The notes under the pieces: generated by a model
Seen by the model: the letters and a program-made list of their open reading frames with translations, nothing else
Told to the model about the DNA's origin: nothing
Databases searched by the model: none
DNA from: Curtobacterium sp. MCBA15_012
Lineage (GTDB): Bacteria > Actinomycetota > Actinomycetes > Actinomycetales > Microbacteriaceae
DNA: 64,000 nt
Assembly (NCBI RefSeq): GCF_001864935.2
Contig: NZ_CP126267.1
Span: 2,790,001-2,854,000 of the forward strand
Reading direction: 5' to 3'
Made by a program: the position numbers and the translations under genes
Shown: piece after piece, positions 1 through 8,723 of the stretch
Position numbering within the stretch: position 1 is the first letter of the stretch
Layout: every line of letters starts with the position of its first letter

Positions 1-71
1 GCCGCCGGCACTCGTCGGCACCCGCCGGCACCCGCCTGCCCCGCCGAGCGCCCCGCCGGGCGCCCTGCCGT

Positions 72-136
72 CCGCGGATGGAGCAGGAAACGTCGGGTCG
101 AGGTCCGCCGCCCGACGTTTCCTGCTCCATCCGCGG
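72..136. repeat. Perfect 26-bp inverted repeat (hairpin)
   Basis: Two 26-bp arms (72-97 and 111-136) are exact reverse complements around a 13-nt loop. The left arm begins CCGCGGATGGAGCAGGAAAC. It lies between the tRNA-Arg terminator and whatever gene lies left of the window. It has no T-tract, so it is either a bidirectional terminator or a mobile palindromic element. The rest of positions 1-217 is GC-rich low-complexity sequence with no supported gene. Confidence 0.85.
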
Positions 137-217
137 GGCGGGGGGCGGGGGGCGGGGGCGGGCCGGGAGGCTGGGGACAGGACGGGAGCGCGGGGCGAGC
201 ACGGGCGCGCCCGGGAA

Positions 218-254
218 CGACGAAGGCCCCGCCGCAGTGCGACGGGGCCTTCAG
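218..254 (-). terminator. Terminator downstream of tRNA-Arg
   Basis: Read on the minus strand, the arms AAGGCCCCG and CGGGGCCTT pair around a short loop starting about six bases after the tRNA 3' end. This is the usual position for an intrinsic terminator of a tRNA transcript. The T-run is weak. Confidence 0.7.
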
Positions 255-259
255 TGATG

Positions 260-332
260 TGCGCTCGAAGGGACTCGAACCCCCAACCTTCTGATCCGTA
301 GTCAGATGCTCTATCCATTGAGCTACGAGCGC
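260..332 (-). tRNA. tRNA-Arg(ACG)
   Basis: A 73-nt cloverleaf on the minus strand: acceptor stem GCGCTCG/CGAGCGC, discriminator A, D-arm with TAGCTCAATGGATAGAGC, anticodon loop CTACGGA giving anticodon ACG, and T-arm GGGGGTTCGAGTCCC. The CCA is not encoded. ACG (A34 normally modified to inosine) reads CGU/CGC/CGA arginine codons. Confidence 0.97.
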
Positions 333-442
333 ATCCGGCTTTCCAGCCGAACTGGCCTTGCGGCCGTGGAAGACTCTACAACAGGTCCGGCGCGGACGCG
401 AATCGAGCTCCTCCGGGGCAGCCCCTCGGCGTGTCGCGCGGG

Positions 443-1228
443 TCAGGCGACGGTCGGCTCCTCGTCGAAGACCTCGGCGAGGAACACCTGCAGCGCCTGC
501 CACGACCGACGGTCCGCGCGCTCCTGGTACTGCGCACCGTGGTCCGGCGCGTCCGTGCCCGGCACGGCGAACGCGTGCATCGCGCCCGCGTAGGTGACGA
601 CCTGCCAGTCGACCTCGGGGGCGCCGCGCATCTCGTCCTGCCACGCGGTGACCGCGCTGTCCGGGACCACCGGGTCCGAACCGCCGGTCAGCACGAGCAG
701 CTTCGCGCGGATCGCCGACGCGTCCGACGGGTCGTGCGCGATGAGGCCGCCGTGGAACGACACCGCACCGACCAGGTCGGCACCGGTCCGGGCGAGCTCG
801 AGGGCCCCGGAGCCGCCGAAGCAGTACCCCATCACGACGATGCGGGAGTGGTCGACGTCGGGGTCCTCGCGCAGCCGGTCGAACCCCGCCGTGAGCCGGG
901 CGCGGAACAGCGGCAGGTCCTGGTAGAACGAGCCGGCGACCTCGGACGCGGTGTCGTCGCCGGGACGGACGCCCTCGCCGTAGACGTCGGCGCCGAACGC
1001 GACGTAGCCGAGCCGGGCGAGCATCGTGACGCGGGCCTCGACGTGCTCGTTGACGCCGTGCCAGTCGTGCACGACGAGGACGCCGGGACGCGGCCCGGAC
1101 ACGGCGTGGTCCTTCGCCAGGACACTGAGGAGCGCGGTGCCGTCGTGGTCGTGACGGACGGGCTCGACGCGGACGTCGGAGCCGGCGGGAGCGGGGACGG
1201 TGGACAGGACGTCGTCGGTGGTCTTCAC
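443..1228 (-). CDS. Dienelactone hydrolase family protein
   Basis: This 261-aa cytosolic alpha/beta hydrolase belongs to the dienelactone hydrolase family. It carries the Cys-Asp-His triad of that family: Cys136 in GYCFGG (the nucleophile elbow), Asp185 in GGSDP and His218 in AMHAF. The oxyanion-side motif HDWHGVNEH lies near residues 54-62. The substrate cannot be read from sequence; homologues cleave dienelactone or other cyclic esters, and no aromatic-degradation genes are nearby. I chose GTG at 1228 because the upstream extension reads through a repeat palindrome (GREAR-type peptide) and lacks conservation-like sequence. Confidence 0.88.
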   Translation of the reverse strand: MKTTDDVLSTVPAPAGSDVRVEPVRHDHDGTALLSVLAKDHAVSGPRPGVLVVHDWHGVNEHVEARVTMLARLGYVAFGADVYGEGVRPGDDTASEVAGSFYQDLPLFRARLTAGFDRLREDPDVDHSRIVVMGYCFGGSGALELARTGADLVGAVSFHGGLIAHDPSDASAIRAKLLVLTGGSDPVVPDSAVTAWQDEMRGAPEVDWQVVTYAGAMHAFAVPGTDAPDHGAQYQERADRRSWQALQVFLAEVFDEEPTVA

Positions 1229-1264
1229 GGTGCGCGACGTTACGCCGCGCGACCAGGAACGGGT

Positions 1265-1300
1265 CGGGAGGCGCGTGGCGGGCCCGCACCGCGCCTCCCG
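1265..1300. repeat. GGGAGGCGCG palindrome, copy 1
   Basis: CGGGAGGCGCG at the left pairs with CGCGCCTCCCG at the right around a GC-rich loop. It lies between the divergently read start of the hydrolase gene and the 3' end of zwf, and is one of eight full copies of this family in the window. Confidence 0.75.
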
Positions 1301-1317
1301 TCCGACCGCGCGCACGA

Positions 1318-1353
1318 CGGGAGGCGCGTCACCAGCCCGCCACGCGCCTCCCG
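1318..1353. repeat. GGGAGGCGCG palindrome, copy 2
   Basis: A second copy about 18 bp after copy 1, with the same arms (CGGGAGGCGCG and CGCGCCTCCCG), ending just before the zwf stop codon. It could terminate zwf transcription; a T-tract is absent. Confidence 0.75.
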
Positions 1354-1363
1354 CCCGACCGCG

Positions 1364-2788
1364 TCAGCAGTCGACGTTGTCCCAGCCCTCCGGCCCCTCG
1401 GACCCGGCCGCGTAGTCGTCGAGCGGCGTCTCGCCGGAGCGCCACGCCTGCAGGAACGGCTCGACGACCTTCCACCCCTGCACCGCGCTGTCCCCGCGCA
1501 CCGACAGGGTCGCGTCGCCCTCGAGCACACCGGCCAGGACCTCGCCGTAGGCGCTCAACCGCCCCGGGTTGAACGTCGTCGACAGCGAGGTGTGGTCGAT
1601 CGTGTACGGGTCGCCGGGGCCGTTCACGTTGAGCTCGAGCTGCATCTCGTCGGGGGCGATCCAGATGCGCAGCTTGTCGGGGCGCTCGGGCCCGGTCAGC
1701 CCGTTCGGCACGTGCGGGGAGTCCTTGAACGTCACGACGATCTCGCGGCGCTGCTTCGCGAGCGCCTTGCCCGACCGCAGGGTGAACGGCACGCCGGCCC
1801 AGCGCCAGTTCGCCACCTCGACGGTGAGCTGCGCGAGGGTCTCGGTGCCGAGCGAGGGGTCGACACCGTCCTCGTCGACGTAGGCCGGGAGCGACCGGTC
1901 GCCGATCGTGCCCGCCGTGTACCGGGCGCGCTTGCCCGCCGCGACCACGTCGCCGCCCCACGGCCGCACGGCCCGCAGCACGAGCTCCTTCTGGGTGCGG
2001 AGGTCGTCGGCGTCGATGGACGCGGGGGCCTCCATCGCGACGACGGCCATCACCTGCAGCAGGTGGCTCTGGATCATGTCCACGAGCGCGCCGGCCTTGT
2101 CGTAGTACCGCGCGCGGCCCTCGAGCCCGAGGGTCTCGTCGTACACGATGTCGACGCGGGCGACGTGCTGCGACGACAGCAGCGGCTCGATGATGCGGTT
2201 CGCGAACCGCAGCCCGAGCAGGTTCAGCACGGTCGACCGGCCGAGGAAGTGGTCGACGCGGTGGATGCGCTCCTCCGGCAGGAACGAGTGCAGCAGGTCG
2301 TTGAGCTGTTCGGCGCTGCGGGCGTCGGTGCCGAAGGGCTTCTCGAGCGCGAGCCGGGTGCCGGCGGGCAGGTCGAGGTCCTTGAGCACGGCGCAGCTCT
2401 TCTCGGTGACCGCGGGCGGGAGCGCGAAGTAGATCGCGGGGTCGTGGTGGCACGCGGCGAGCAGCGCCTCCAGGTCGTCGGCGTCGGTGACGTCGGCCTT
2501 GCGGTAGGTCGACGCGTCGACGACCGCCCGGAGGCGCGCGCTCAGCCGCTCCCCGCCGTCGTGGGCGCCCTCGTCCTCCTCGTTCTTCGACGCCTGCGCG
2601 TTCTCGAAGGAGGTCCGCACCTGCGCCTTCCAGTCGGCGTCGGAGAGGTCCTCGACACCGGCCCCGACGAGCTGGACGTCCCAGTCCTCCTTCACCTCCA
2701 GCAGGGTGGCGAGGCCCGGCAACAGCAGGCGCTTGGACAGGTCGCCGCTGGCTCCGAGGATGAGCAGGCTGGTCTGGAGGCTCGACAT
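1364..2788 (-). CDS. zwf: Glucose-6-phosphate dehydrogenase
   Basis: The 474-aa enzyme oxidises glucose 6-phosphate to 6-phosphogluconolactone with NADP+, feeding the pentose phosphate pathway. The N-terminus carries the nucleotide-binding GASGDLSKR (residues 12-20). EKPFG is at 149-153, and HRVDHFLG at 176-183 is the family's substrate-binding/catalytic signature. Length fits the family. The start is the ATG giving MSSLQTSLLILGASGDL, the first codon before the Rossmann strand. The gene stands alone rather than beside tal/tkt/opcA as the main actinobacterial zwf usually does, so it may be a second paralogue. It is divergent from the Gfo/Idh gene, separated by 81 bp. Confidence 0.93.
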   Translation of the reverse strand: MSSLQTSLLILGASGDLSKRLLLPGLATLLEVKEDWDVQLVGAGVEDLSDADWKAQVRTSFENAQASKNEEDEGAHDGGERLSARLRAVVDASTYRKADVTDADDLEALLAACHHDPAIYFALPPAVTEKSCAVLKDLDLPAGTRLALEKPFGTDARSAEQLNDLLHSFLPEERIHRVDHFLGRSTVLNLLGLRFANRIIEPLLSSQHVARVDIVYDETLGLEGRARYYDKAGALVDMIQSHLLQVMAVVAMEAPASIDADDLRTQKELVLRAVRPWGGDVVAAGKRARYTAGTIGDRSLPAYVDEDGVDPSLGTETLAQLTVEVANWRWAGVPFTLRSGKALAKQRREIVVTFKDSPHVPNGLTGPERPDKLRIWIAPDEMQLELNVNGPGDPYTIDHTSLSTTFNPGRLSAYGEVLAGVLEGDATLSVRGDSAVQGWKVVEPFLQAWRSGETPLDDYAAGSEGPEGWDNVDC

Positions 2789-2869
2789 GCCCCAGAACGT
2801 ACTCACGCGTTCCGGCGCGTGGCCGGGCTGCGTCGGTACGGTGGGTCGAGTCCGTCGCGGAGGAGCACC

Positions 2870-4039
2870 ATGAGCAGTGGGTACGGAGGGCGACGCATCC
2901 GCGTCGCGGTGGTCGGCACCGGGATGATCGCGGGGGTCCACGCCCGCGCCGCGCGTGCGGCCGGCGCCGAGGTCACCGGCGTCCTCGGTCGGACGCCGTC
3001 GCGGTCCGACCAGGTCGCGGAGCAGCTCGACGTGCCGCGCGGGTACGCCTCGCTCGACGACGTCATCGCCGACCGTCCCGACGTCGTGCACGTCTGCACG
3101 CCCAACGACCAGCACCACCCGCAGGCGCTCGCGGTCATCCGTGCGGGCATCAACGTCGTGTGCGAGAAGCCGCTCGCGATCGACGCCACGCAGGCCGCCG
3201 AGCTCGTCACCGCCGCCGACGAGGCCGGGGTCGTCGCCACGGTGCCGTTCGTGTACCGGTACCACCCGATCGTCCGGGAGATCCGCGCCCGGGTCGCCGC
3301 CGGGGAGCTCGGTCGGCTGCTCGCGGTGCACGGGCACTACCTGCAGGACTGGATGCTCGACGAGGACGCCTCGAGCTGGCGGGTCGACGCCGGTGCGGGC
3401 GGACTGTCCCGGGCGTTCGCGGACATCGGGTCGCACTGGTGCGACCTGGTCGAGTTCGTCACGGGCGAGCCCTTCGCGTCCGTCTCGGCCGCGACCGACG
3501 TCGTCTACCCGACCCGACCGGCGGCCTCGGGGCCGTCGTTCTCCGGCTCCCCCGACCCGGACCCGGTCGCCGACGCCTCGCAGCGTGCCGAGGTGACGAC
3601 CGAGGACACCGCGGTCGCGACCTTCCGCACCGCCACCGGCCGGATCGGCAACGTCGTCGTCTCGCAGGTCGCCGCCGGGCGGAAGAACCGGCTCTGGTTC
3701 GAGGTCGACGGCACCCTCGGGTCGGCCGCGTTCGACCAGGAGCAGCCGGAGTCCGCGTGGTTCGGCAACGAACGCGGCGCGCAGATCGTCGTCCGCGACC
3801 CGGCCCTGGGCTTCCCGGACCAGCGGCGTCTGGCGGTCGTGCCGGCGGGGCACCCGCAGGGGTACCTCGACGCGTTCGCGGCGTTCGTCGCCGACACCTA
3901 CGCCGCGGTCCGCGCCGAGGGCGACCGTTCGGCCTGGCCGGACGGACTGCCGACGTTCGCGGACGGGGCCCGAGCGGCGCAGGTCATCGACGCGGTGGTC
4001 GGCAGCGCCGCCGAGGGTGCCTGGCGGCAGATCCGGTAG
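2870..4039 (+). CDS. Gfo/Idh/MocA-family oxidoreductase
   Basis: A 389-aa NAD(P)-dependent sugar or inositol dehydrogenase of the Gfo/Idh/MocA family. The N-terminal Rossmann motif VGTGMIAGVHA covers residues 15-25. The family's EKP motif is at 99-101 (NVVCEKPLAID), supplying the catalytic-site lysine. The C-terminal half has the open-faced beta-sheet domain with a HW pair (GSHWCDL) in the usual substrate-binding position. GGAGG sits seven bases before the ATG. The substrate is unknown; divergence from zwf suggests a role in sugar oxidation, which is inference only. Confidence 0.9.
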   Translation: MSSGYGGRRIRVAVVGTGMIAGVHARAARAAGAEVTGVLGRTPSRSDQVAEQLDVPRGYASLDDVIADRPDVVHVCTPNDQHHPQALAVIRAGINVVCEKPLAIDATQAAELVTAADEAGVVATVPFVYRYHPIVREIRARVAAGELGRLLAVHGHYLQDWMLDEDASSWRVDAGAGGLSRAFADIGSHWCDLVEFVTGEPFASVSAATDVVYPTRPAASGPSFSGSPDPDPVADASQRAEVTTEDTAVATFRTATGRIGNVVVSQVAAGRKNRLWFEVDGTLGSAAFDQEQPESAWFGNERGAQIVVRDPALGFPDQRRLAVVPAGHPQGYLDAFAAFVADTYAAVRAEGDRSAWPDGLPTFADGARAAQVIDAVVGSAAEGAWRQIR

Positions 4040-4096
4040 GACCCGGGACACCGGCGTGACGCGACGTGGGCCTCCCGCGGGCGCGCCGTGGGCCTT

Positions 4097-4112
4097 CCGC
4101 GGGTACCCGCGG
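4097..4112. promoter_or_regulatory. 16-bp perfect palindrome upstream of the ThDP enzyme
   Basis: CCGCGGGTACCCGCGG is exactly self-complementary and lies 48 bp before the start of the ThDP oxidase gene, inside a pair of near direct repeats (gtgggcctcccgcggg / gtgggccttccgcggg, 4066-4103). It could be an operator or the terminator of the preceding dehydrogenase gene. Confidence 0.4.
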
Positions 4113-4160
4113 GCACCGGGGAGCTGAGCGCGTACAGGAACCGGCGAGCACGGTGGGGGC

Positions 4161-5975
4161 ATGGGCCAGACCGTGAGCGACTTCGTCATCGACCGCATCA
4201 AGGCGTGGGGTGTGTCCCGCGTGTTCGGGTACCCCGGGGACGGCATCGGCGCGTTCGACGGCGCCCTCGGCAAGGCGGACGGCAGCGAGCGCGCGCTCGA
4301 GTACGTCCGGCCGACCCACGAGGAGATCGCCGCGCTCATGGCGACCGCGCACGCGAAGTTCACCGGCGAGGTCGGCGTGTGCGTCGCGACGTCGAGCCCC
4401 GGAGCGTTCCACCTGCTCAACGGCCTGTACGACGCCCAGATGGACAACCAGCCGGTCGTCGCGATCGTCGGGCAGCAGGGCCTGGCGTCGATGGGGTCGT
4501 TCACGCAGCAGGAGTCGAACCTCGAGCGCGTGTTCGCCGACGTCGCCTGCTACGTCGAGACGGTCGCCACGCCGGACGCCGTCGGGGTCGTCGTCGACAC
4601 CGCCTTCCGCACCGCGATGCTCCGCAAGCAGCCGGCCGTCGTGGTCCTCCCCCACGACGTGCAGGCGATGGCGTACGAGGCACCCGCCGCCGAGCACTGG
4701 GTGTCCCGGTCGAGCGACGTCGCGCCGTCGACGCGGATCACCCCGCCGCAGGACGAGATCGCGCGGTTCGCCGAGATCCTCAACGCCGGCGAGCGCATCA
4801 CCTTCCTCGTCGGGGCCGGTGCCCGGGGTGCCACCGACCTCGTGCTCGCCGCGGCCGAGAAGACCGGCGCCGGCATCATCACGGCGCTGCGCGGCAAGGA
4901 CGTCGTGCCGTCCGACGTGCCGTACCACACGCAGCAGGTCGGGCTCCTCGGCTCACGTCCGAGCCTGACGCAGATCAAGGAGTGCGACACGATCGTGCTC
5001 CTCGGGACGAACTACCCGTACGGCGAGTACCTGCCCGAGAGCGGTCAGGCGCGCGGCGTCCAGGTCGACATCCGGCCGGAGATGATGGGCCTGCGCTACC
5101 CGACCGAGCTCAACCTGTGGGGTGACGTCGGGTCGACGCTCGAGGCGGTGCTCCCCCTGCTGCACGGCGACCCCGACACTGCGTGGCAGGACAAGCTCGC
5201 CGGCGAGATGCGCGAGTGGGAAGCCGAGATGGACCGCCAGGCCGAGGTGCACTACAGCGACGGAGTGAACCCCCGCCGGGTGATCCGCGCCGTGAACGAA
5301 CGGCTGCCCGAGGGCGTCACCGTGACGTGCGACGCCGGCACGACCGCCGACTGGTACGGCCACCACATCCGGCTCCGCCGCGGCATGCACGGCGACATGT
5401 CCGGCCGCCTGGCGACGATGCTCGCGGCGATGCCGTACGCCGTGACCGCCAAGTTCGCCTTCCCGGACGCACCGGCCGTCTGCACGATCGGCGACGGCGC
5501 GTTCCAGATGCTCGGCATGAACGAGCTCATCACCGTCAAGAAGTACATGGCGCAGTGGCCGAACCAGCAGCTCGTCATCGTCGTCGTGCACAACGACGAC
5601 CTCGGGCAGGTGTCGTGGGAGATGCGGACCGAGGACGGCAACCCGATGTGGTCCGGCTCGCAGGACGTCGAGTCGATGGACTACGCCGGGTACGCCGAGC
5701 TGCTCGGCTTCACGGGCATCGCGGTCCGGAGCGACGACGAGGTCGACGCCGCCGTCGAGCGTGCGTTCGCGAACCCCGGCGTGACGCTCATCGACGCCTA
5801 CGTCAGCCGCAACGTCCCGCCGCTCCCGCCGCACATCACCGCCGAGTACGCGATCAACACCGCGAAGAGCCTGCTCAAGGGCGACCCGCAGGAGCTCGGC
5901 GTGGTGAAGGACTCGGCGAAGGCGATGGCCGCCGAGGCCGTCGAGCGCGTCAAGGGTGCCCTCGGTCGCGACTGA
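4161..5975 (+). CDS. ThDP-dependent pyruvate oxidase-like enzyme
   Basis: The 604-aa protein has the three-domain plan of the acetolactate synthase/pyruvate oxidase family. The N-terminal PYR domain contains the cofactor-activating glutamate in THEE (residues 52-55). A central FAD/nucleotide-type domain follows, and the C-terminal domain has the ThDP/Mg motif GDG at 444-446 followed about 25-30 residues later by VVHNDD. The closest recalled match is the PoxB/YdaP group, which decarboxylates pyruvate to acetate and CO2 while reducing quinone or oxygen. An acetolactate synthase role is less likely because no ilvN or ilvC is nearby. GGTGGGGGC precedes the ATG. Confidence 0.85.
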   Translation: MGQTVSDFVIDRIKAWGVSRVFGYPGDGIGAFDGALGKADGSERALEYVRPTHEEIAALMATAHAKFTGEVGVCVATSSPGAFHLLNGLYDAQMDNQPVVAIVGQQGLASMGSFTQQESNLERVFADVACYVETVATPDAVGVVVDTAFRTAMLRKQPAVVVLPHDVQAMAYEAPAAEHWVSRSSDVAPSTRITPPQDEIARFAEILNAGERITFLVGAGARGATDLVLAAAEKTGAGIITALRGKDVVPSDVPYHTQQVGLLGSRPSLTQIKECDTIVLLGTNYPYGEYLPESGQARGVQVDIRPEMMGLRYPTELNLWGDVGSTLEAVLPLLHGDPDTAWQDKLAGEMREWEAEMDRQAEVHYSDGVNPRRVIRAVNERLPEGVTVTCDAGTTADWYGHHIRLRRGMHGDMSGRLATMLAAMPYAVTAKFAFPDAPAVCTIGDGAFQMLGMNELITVKKYMAQWPNQQLVIVVVHNDDLGQVSWEMRTEDGNPMWSGSQDVESMDYAGYAELLGFTGIAVRSDDEVDAAVERAFANPGVTLIDAYVSRNVPPLPPHITAEYAINTAKSLLKGDPQELGVVKDSAKAMAAEAVERVKGALGRD

Positions 5976-5984
5976 CCCCGCGCC

Positions 5985-6016
5985 CCGCCCTGGCCCCCGG
6001 ACGCGGGCCAGGGCGG
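5985..6016 (+). terminator. Terminator after the ThDP enzyme
   Basis: CCGCCCTGGCCC pairs with GGGCCAGGGCGG around a short loop, ten bases after the stop codon. The stem is strong and there is no clear T-run. Confidence 0.7.
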
Positions 6017-6091
6017 TGCCGTGTGAACTCCGCGTGACGTGTTGCGGCACCCCCTGGCGTGTTGCTGAGGGATTTCGTAGGTTCGTCGCCG

Positions 6092-8419
6092 ATGAACACC
6101 CACACCTCCCCACGCCGTCGGCGCCTGGTCGGTACCGCGACCCTCGCGACCGCCGGTGTCCTCGTAGCCCTGTCAGCCCCGTCCGCCGCCCTCGCCGCCG
6201 ACGGTGACGTGACGATCGACCTCTACAACGTGAACGACTTCCACGGTCGGATCGCCCAGTCCATCTCGGTGACGTCCGGCAAGCCGACGCCGCGGGACGG
6301 CGACGCAGCCGGCGCGGCCGTCCTCGCCGGCGCACTGGACCGGTTCCGCGGCGCCGACCCGTCGCGGTCGGCGTTCGTCAGCTCCGGCGACAACATCGGT
6401 GGTTCGACGTTCGAGTCCTTCATCCAGCAGGACCAGCCGACGATCGACGTCCTCAACCAGATGGCCCTGTCCGTCAGCGCGATCGGCAACCACGAGCTCG
6501 ACCGCGGTCAGACCGACCTGCGCGACCGGGTCATCGGCCCGGACGGCGCCCGCAACGCGAAGTGGGACTACGTCTCGGCGAACATCCTCGACGCGGCGAC
6601 CGGGAAGCCGGCGTTCGACCCCTACGCGATCCAGGAGATCAGCGGCAAGCGGGTCGGGTTCATCGGCGCGACCGTCGACCTCGTCGGGCAGGGCCTCGTC
6701 AGCCCGGCCGGCATCGCAGGCTTGCGCATGGGCGACATCACCACCGAGGTGAACAAGGTCGCCGCGCAGCTCACCGACGGCGACGAGTCGAACGACGAGG
6801 CCGACGTCCTGGTCCTCCTCGTGCACGACGGGGCCGAGTCGCCGAACGTCGCAGACCTGTCCGGCGGTTCGGACTTCGCCCGCGCCGTCCGGGGAGTGAC
6901 GCCGGACGTCTCGGCGATCCTGTCGGCGCACACGCACCAGACCTACGTGCACCAGGTGACACTCGCCGACGGCAGCACGCGTCCGGTGATCCAGACCGGT
7001 TCGTACGGCTTCAACCTCGGCCACGTGCAGCTCACCGTCGCTGCCGACGGGAGCGTCCGACCGACCAAGGCCGAGAACATCCGTCTCGTCGACGCGGGGA
7101 CCTTCGCCCCGGACGCGAGCGTGGCGGCCACCGTCGACACCGCGGTGAAGGAGGCCGATCGGCTGGGTGCCGTGGTCCTCGGCTCCGTGGACCGCGACAT
7201 GAAGCGCGCCGTGCAGACCAACGGCTCCGAGAACCGCGGCGGCGAGTCGACGCTCGGCAACTTCGTCGCCGAGGTGCAGCGTTCCCAGACCCAGCGCCAG
7301 GGCTCGCAGATCGCGTTCATGAACCCCGGTGGCCTGCGCGCGGACATGACCGCCGGTGCCGTCACCTACAAGCAGGCCGCCGCGGTCCAGTCCTTCGCGA
7401 ACACGCTCGTCGTGCTCGACCTGACGGGCGACCAGATCCGCCGTGCGCTCGAGCAGCAGTGGCAGCCGTCGACCTCGAGCCGCCCGTTCCTCAAGCTCGG
7501 CACCTCCGAGGGCTTCTCCTACACGTACGACCCGCTCGCGGCCGCCGGGTCGCGCATCACCTCGATGACGCTGAACGGCACGCCGATCGTCGCCGGGACG
7601 ACCTACAAGGTGACCGTCAACTCGTTCCTCGCGACCGGCGGGGACAACTTCGGCGCGTTCAAGGAGGCCGCCGTGAAGCAGGACAGCGGCAAGGTCGACC
7701 TCGAGGCACAGGTCGAGTACTTCACGGCGAACCCGAAGGTCGCGGTCCGACAGGACCAGCGCGCCGTCGGCGTCCGGGTCTCCGGGGTCCCCGAGGGTGG
7801 ACTGCGCCCTGGCGACCCGGTGCGGATCGACCTGTCGTCGCTGACCTTCAGCAGCGCGGCCGACCAGGGCGGCACCGTCTCGGTGGGCGCCGGAGGAACG
7901 ACACTCGCGTCTGCCCCGATCGACACCACGGTGGTCGACACCACGGATGAGCAGGGCCGCGCGACCCTGACGTTCACCGTCCCCGGGGCGACCGCCCAGC
8001 CGGGCACCGAGCAGCCGCTCGCCGCGCGTGCGGTCAGCCGGGCAGCGGTGGCTCCCACCGCCACGACGGACCAGCCGCTGGTCGTCACCCTGCCGAACGG
8101 CCAGACGATCACGCTCGCCGTGACCGTCCCCGTCGCGGCCGTCGTCGACCCGGGCACGCCGGGTGGCGGCGGCACGACCGCCCCGGGCACCGGCGGCACG
8201 GTCGGCGGCGGCACCGCCGGCGGGACCGTCGGCGGCGGGACCACCGGCACCGCCGGCGGCACCGTGCCACGGACCGGTTCCGGGTCCCTCGCGTGGACCG
8301 GTGCCGAACTGGTGCCGGCCGGCGTGGCCGCGGGCCTGCTGCTCCTGACCGGGGCGACCGCCGTGGTCCTGGTGCGTCGTCGCCGCCTGCAGCACGAGGC
8401 GACCGTCGAGGCGGACTGA
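6092..8419 (+). CDS. Cell-wall-anchored bifunctional metallophosphatase/5'-nucleotidase
   Basis: A 775-aa secreted enzyme of the UshA/5'-nucleotidase family, which hydrolyses nucleotides outside the membrane to salvage nucleosides and phosphate. A signal peptide (residues 1-36) ends with APSAALAADG. Metallophosphatase motifs follow in order: NDFHG (48-52), GDN, GNHELD, a later HDG and SAHTH. The substrate domain has NPGGLRAD. The C-terminus has a Gly/Thr-rich spacer, then LAWTG (733-737), a hydrophobic helix and an RRRR tail: an LAxTG sortase signal typical of class E sortases in high-GC Gram-positives. ATG at 6092 is chosen over the upstream in-frame start because it begins a normal signal peptide. 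Confidence 0.93.
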   Translation: MNTHTSPRRRRLVGTATLATAGVLVALSAPSAALAADGDVTIDLYNVNDFHGRIAQSISVTSGKPTPRDGDAAGAAVLAGALDRFRGADPSRSAFVSSGDNIGGSTFESFIQQDQPTIDVLNQMALSVSAIGNHELDRGQTDLRDRVIGPDGARNAKWDYVSANILDAATGKPAFDPYAIQEISGKRVGFIGATVDLVGQGLVSPAGIAGLRMGDITTEVNKVAAQLTDGDESNDEADVLVLLVHDGAESPNVADLSGGSDFARAVRGVTPDVSAILSAHTHQTYVHQVTLADGSTRPVIQTGSYGFNLGHVQLTVAADGSVRPTKAENIRLVDAGTFAPDASVAATVDTAVKEADRLGAVVLGSVDRDMKRAVQTNGSENRGGESTLGNFVAEVQRSQTQRQGSQIAFMNPGGLRADMTAGAVTYKQAAAVQSFANTLVVLDLTGDQIRRALEQQWQPSTSSRPFLKLGTSEGFSYTYDPLAAAGSRITSMTLNGTPIVAGTTYKVTVNSFLATGGDNFGAFKEAAVKQDSGKVDLEAQVEYFTANPKVAVRQDQRAVGVRVSGVPEGGLRPGDPVRIDLSSLTFSSAADQGGTVSVGAGGTTLASAPIDTTVVDTTDEQGRATLTFTVPGATAQPGTEQPLAARAVSRAAVAPTATTDQPLVVTLPNGQTITLAVTVPVAAVVDPGTPGGGGTTAPGTGGTVGGGTAGGTVGGGTTGTAGGTVPRTGSGSLAWTGAELVPAGVAAGLLLLTGATAVVLVRRRRLQHEATVEAD

Positions 8420-8442
8420 CACCGCGCCTCCCGGCTCGATCG

Positions 8443-8480
8443 CGGACGGGCCGTCCCACCCAGGTGGGGCGGCCCGTCCG
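8443..8480 (+). terminator. Terminator after the 5'-nucleotidase
   Basis: CGGACGGGCCGTCCCACC pairs with GGTGGGGCGGCCCGTCCG with one mismatch, 24 bases after the stop. The adjoining intergenic stretch to 8723 holds a half-copy of the GGGAGGCGCG repeat (8424-8433), this hairpin and the next one; I see no gene in it. Confidence 0.75.
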
Positions 8481-8653
8481 CCGTGTGGGGGGCCGTCGGA
8501 CGACGGGCTCGTCGCACCGATCGTCCGCGGATCGCACCGGGACTGCTGACGGTTCCACGACGGGGGTACGCTCGGCGTGTCGCACCGCGACGCGTCGCGC
8601 CGGGTCGCCTCCCAGGGCCGGACGGTGGTTCCGTTCGTCGGACTCCGTGACGC

Positions 8654-8692
8654 GGGTGCCCTCCGTCTCCAGGGAAACGACGGAGGGCACCC
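8654..8692 (-). terminator. Terminator of the ABC exporter gene
   Basis: The 14-bp perfect arms GGGTGCCCTCCGTC and GACGGAGGGCACCC flank an 11-nt loop, about 30 bp beyond the exporter's stop codon on the minus strand. Confidence 0.75.
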
Positions 8693-8723
8693 ACTCACCC
8701 CACCCGGCGGCGGGTCCCGGCGC

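Noticed and set aside
431..2869. Long open extension before the Gfo/Idh dehydrogenase start
   Set aside because: It is antisense to zwf and the hydrolase gene; the true start is the ATG at 2870 with GGAGG before it.
4161..5975. Acetolactate synthase (ilvB) for the ThDP enzyme
   Set aside because: No small regulatory subunit or other ilv genes adjoin, and the sequence looks closer to pyruvate oxidase-type proteins; left as PoxB-like.
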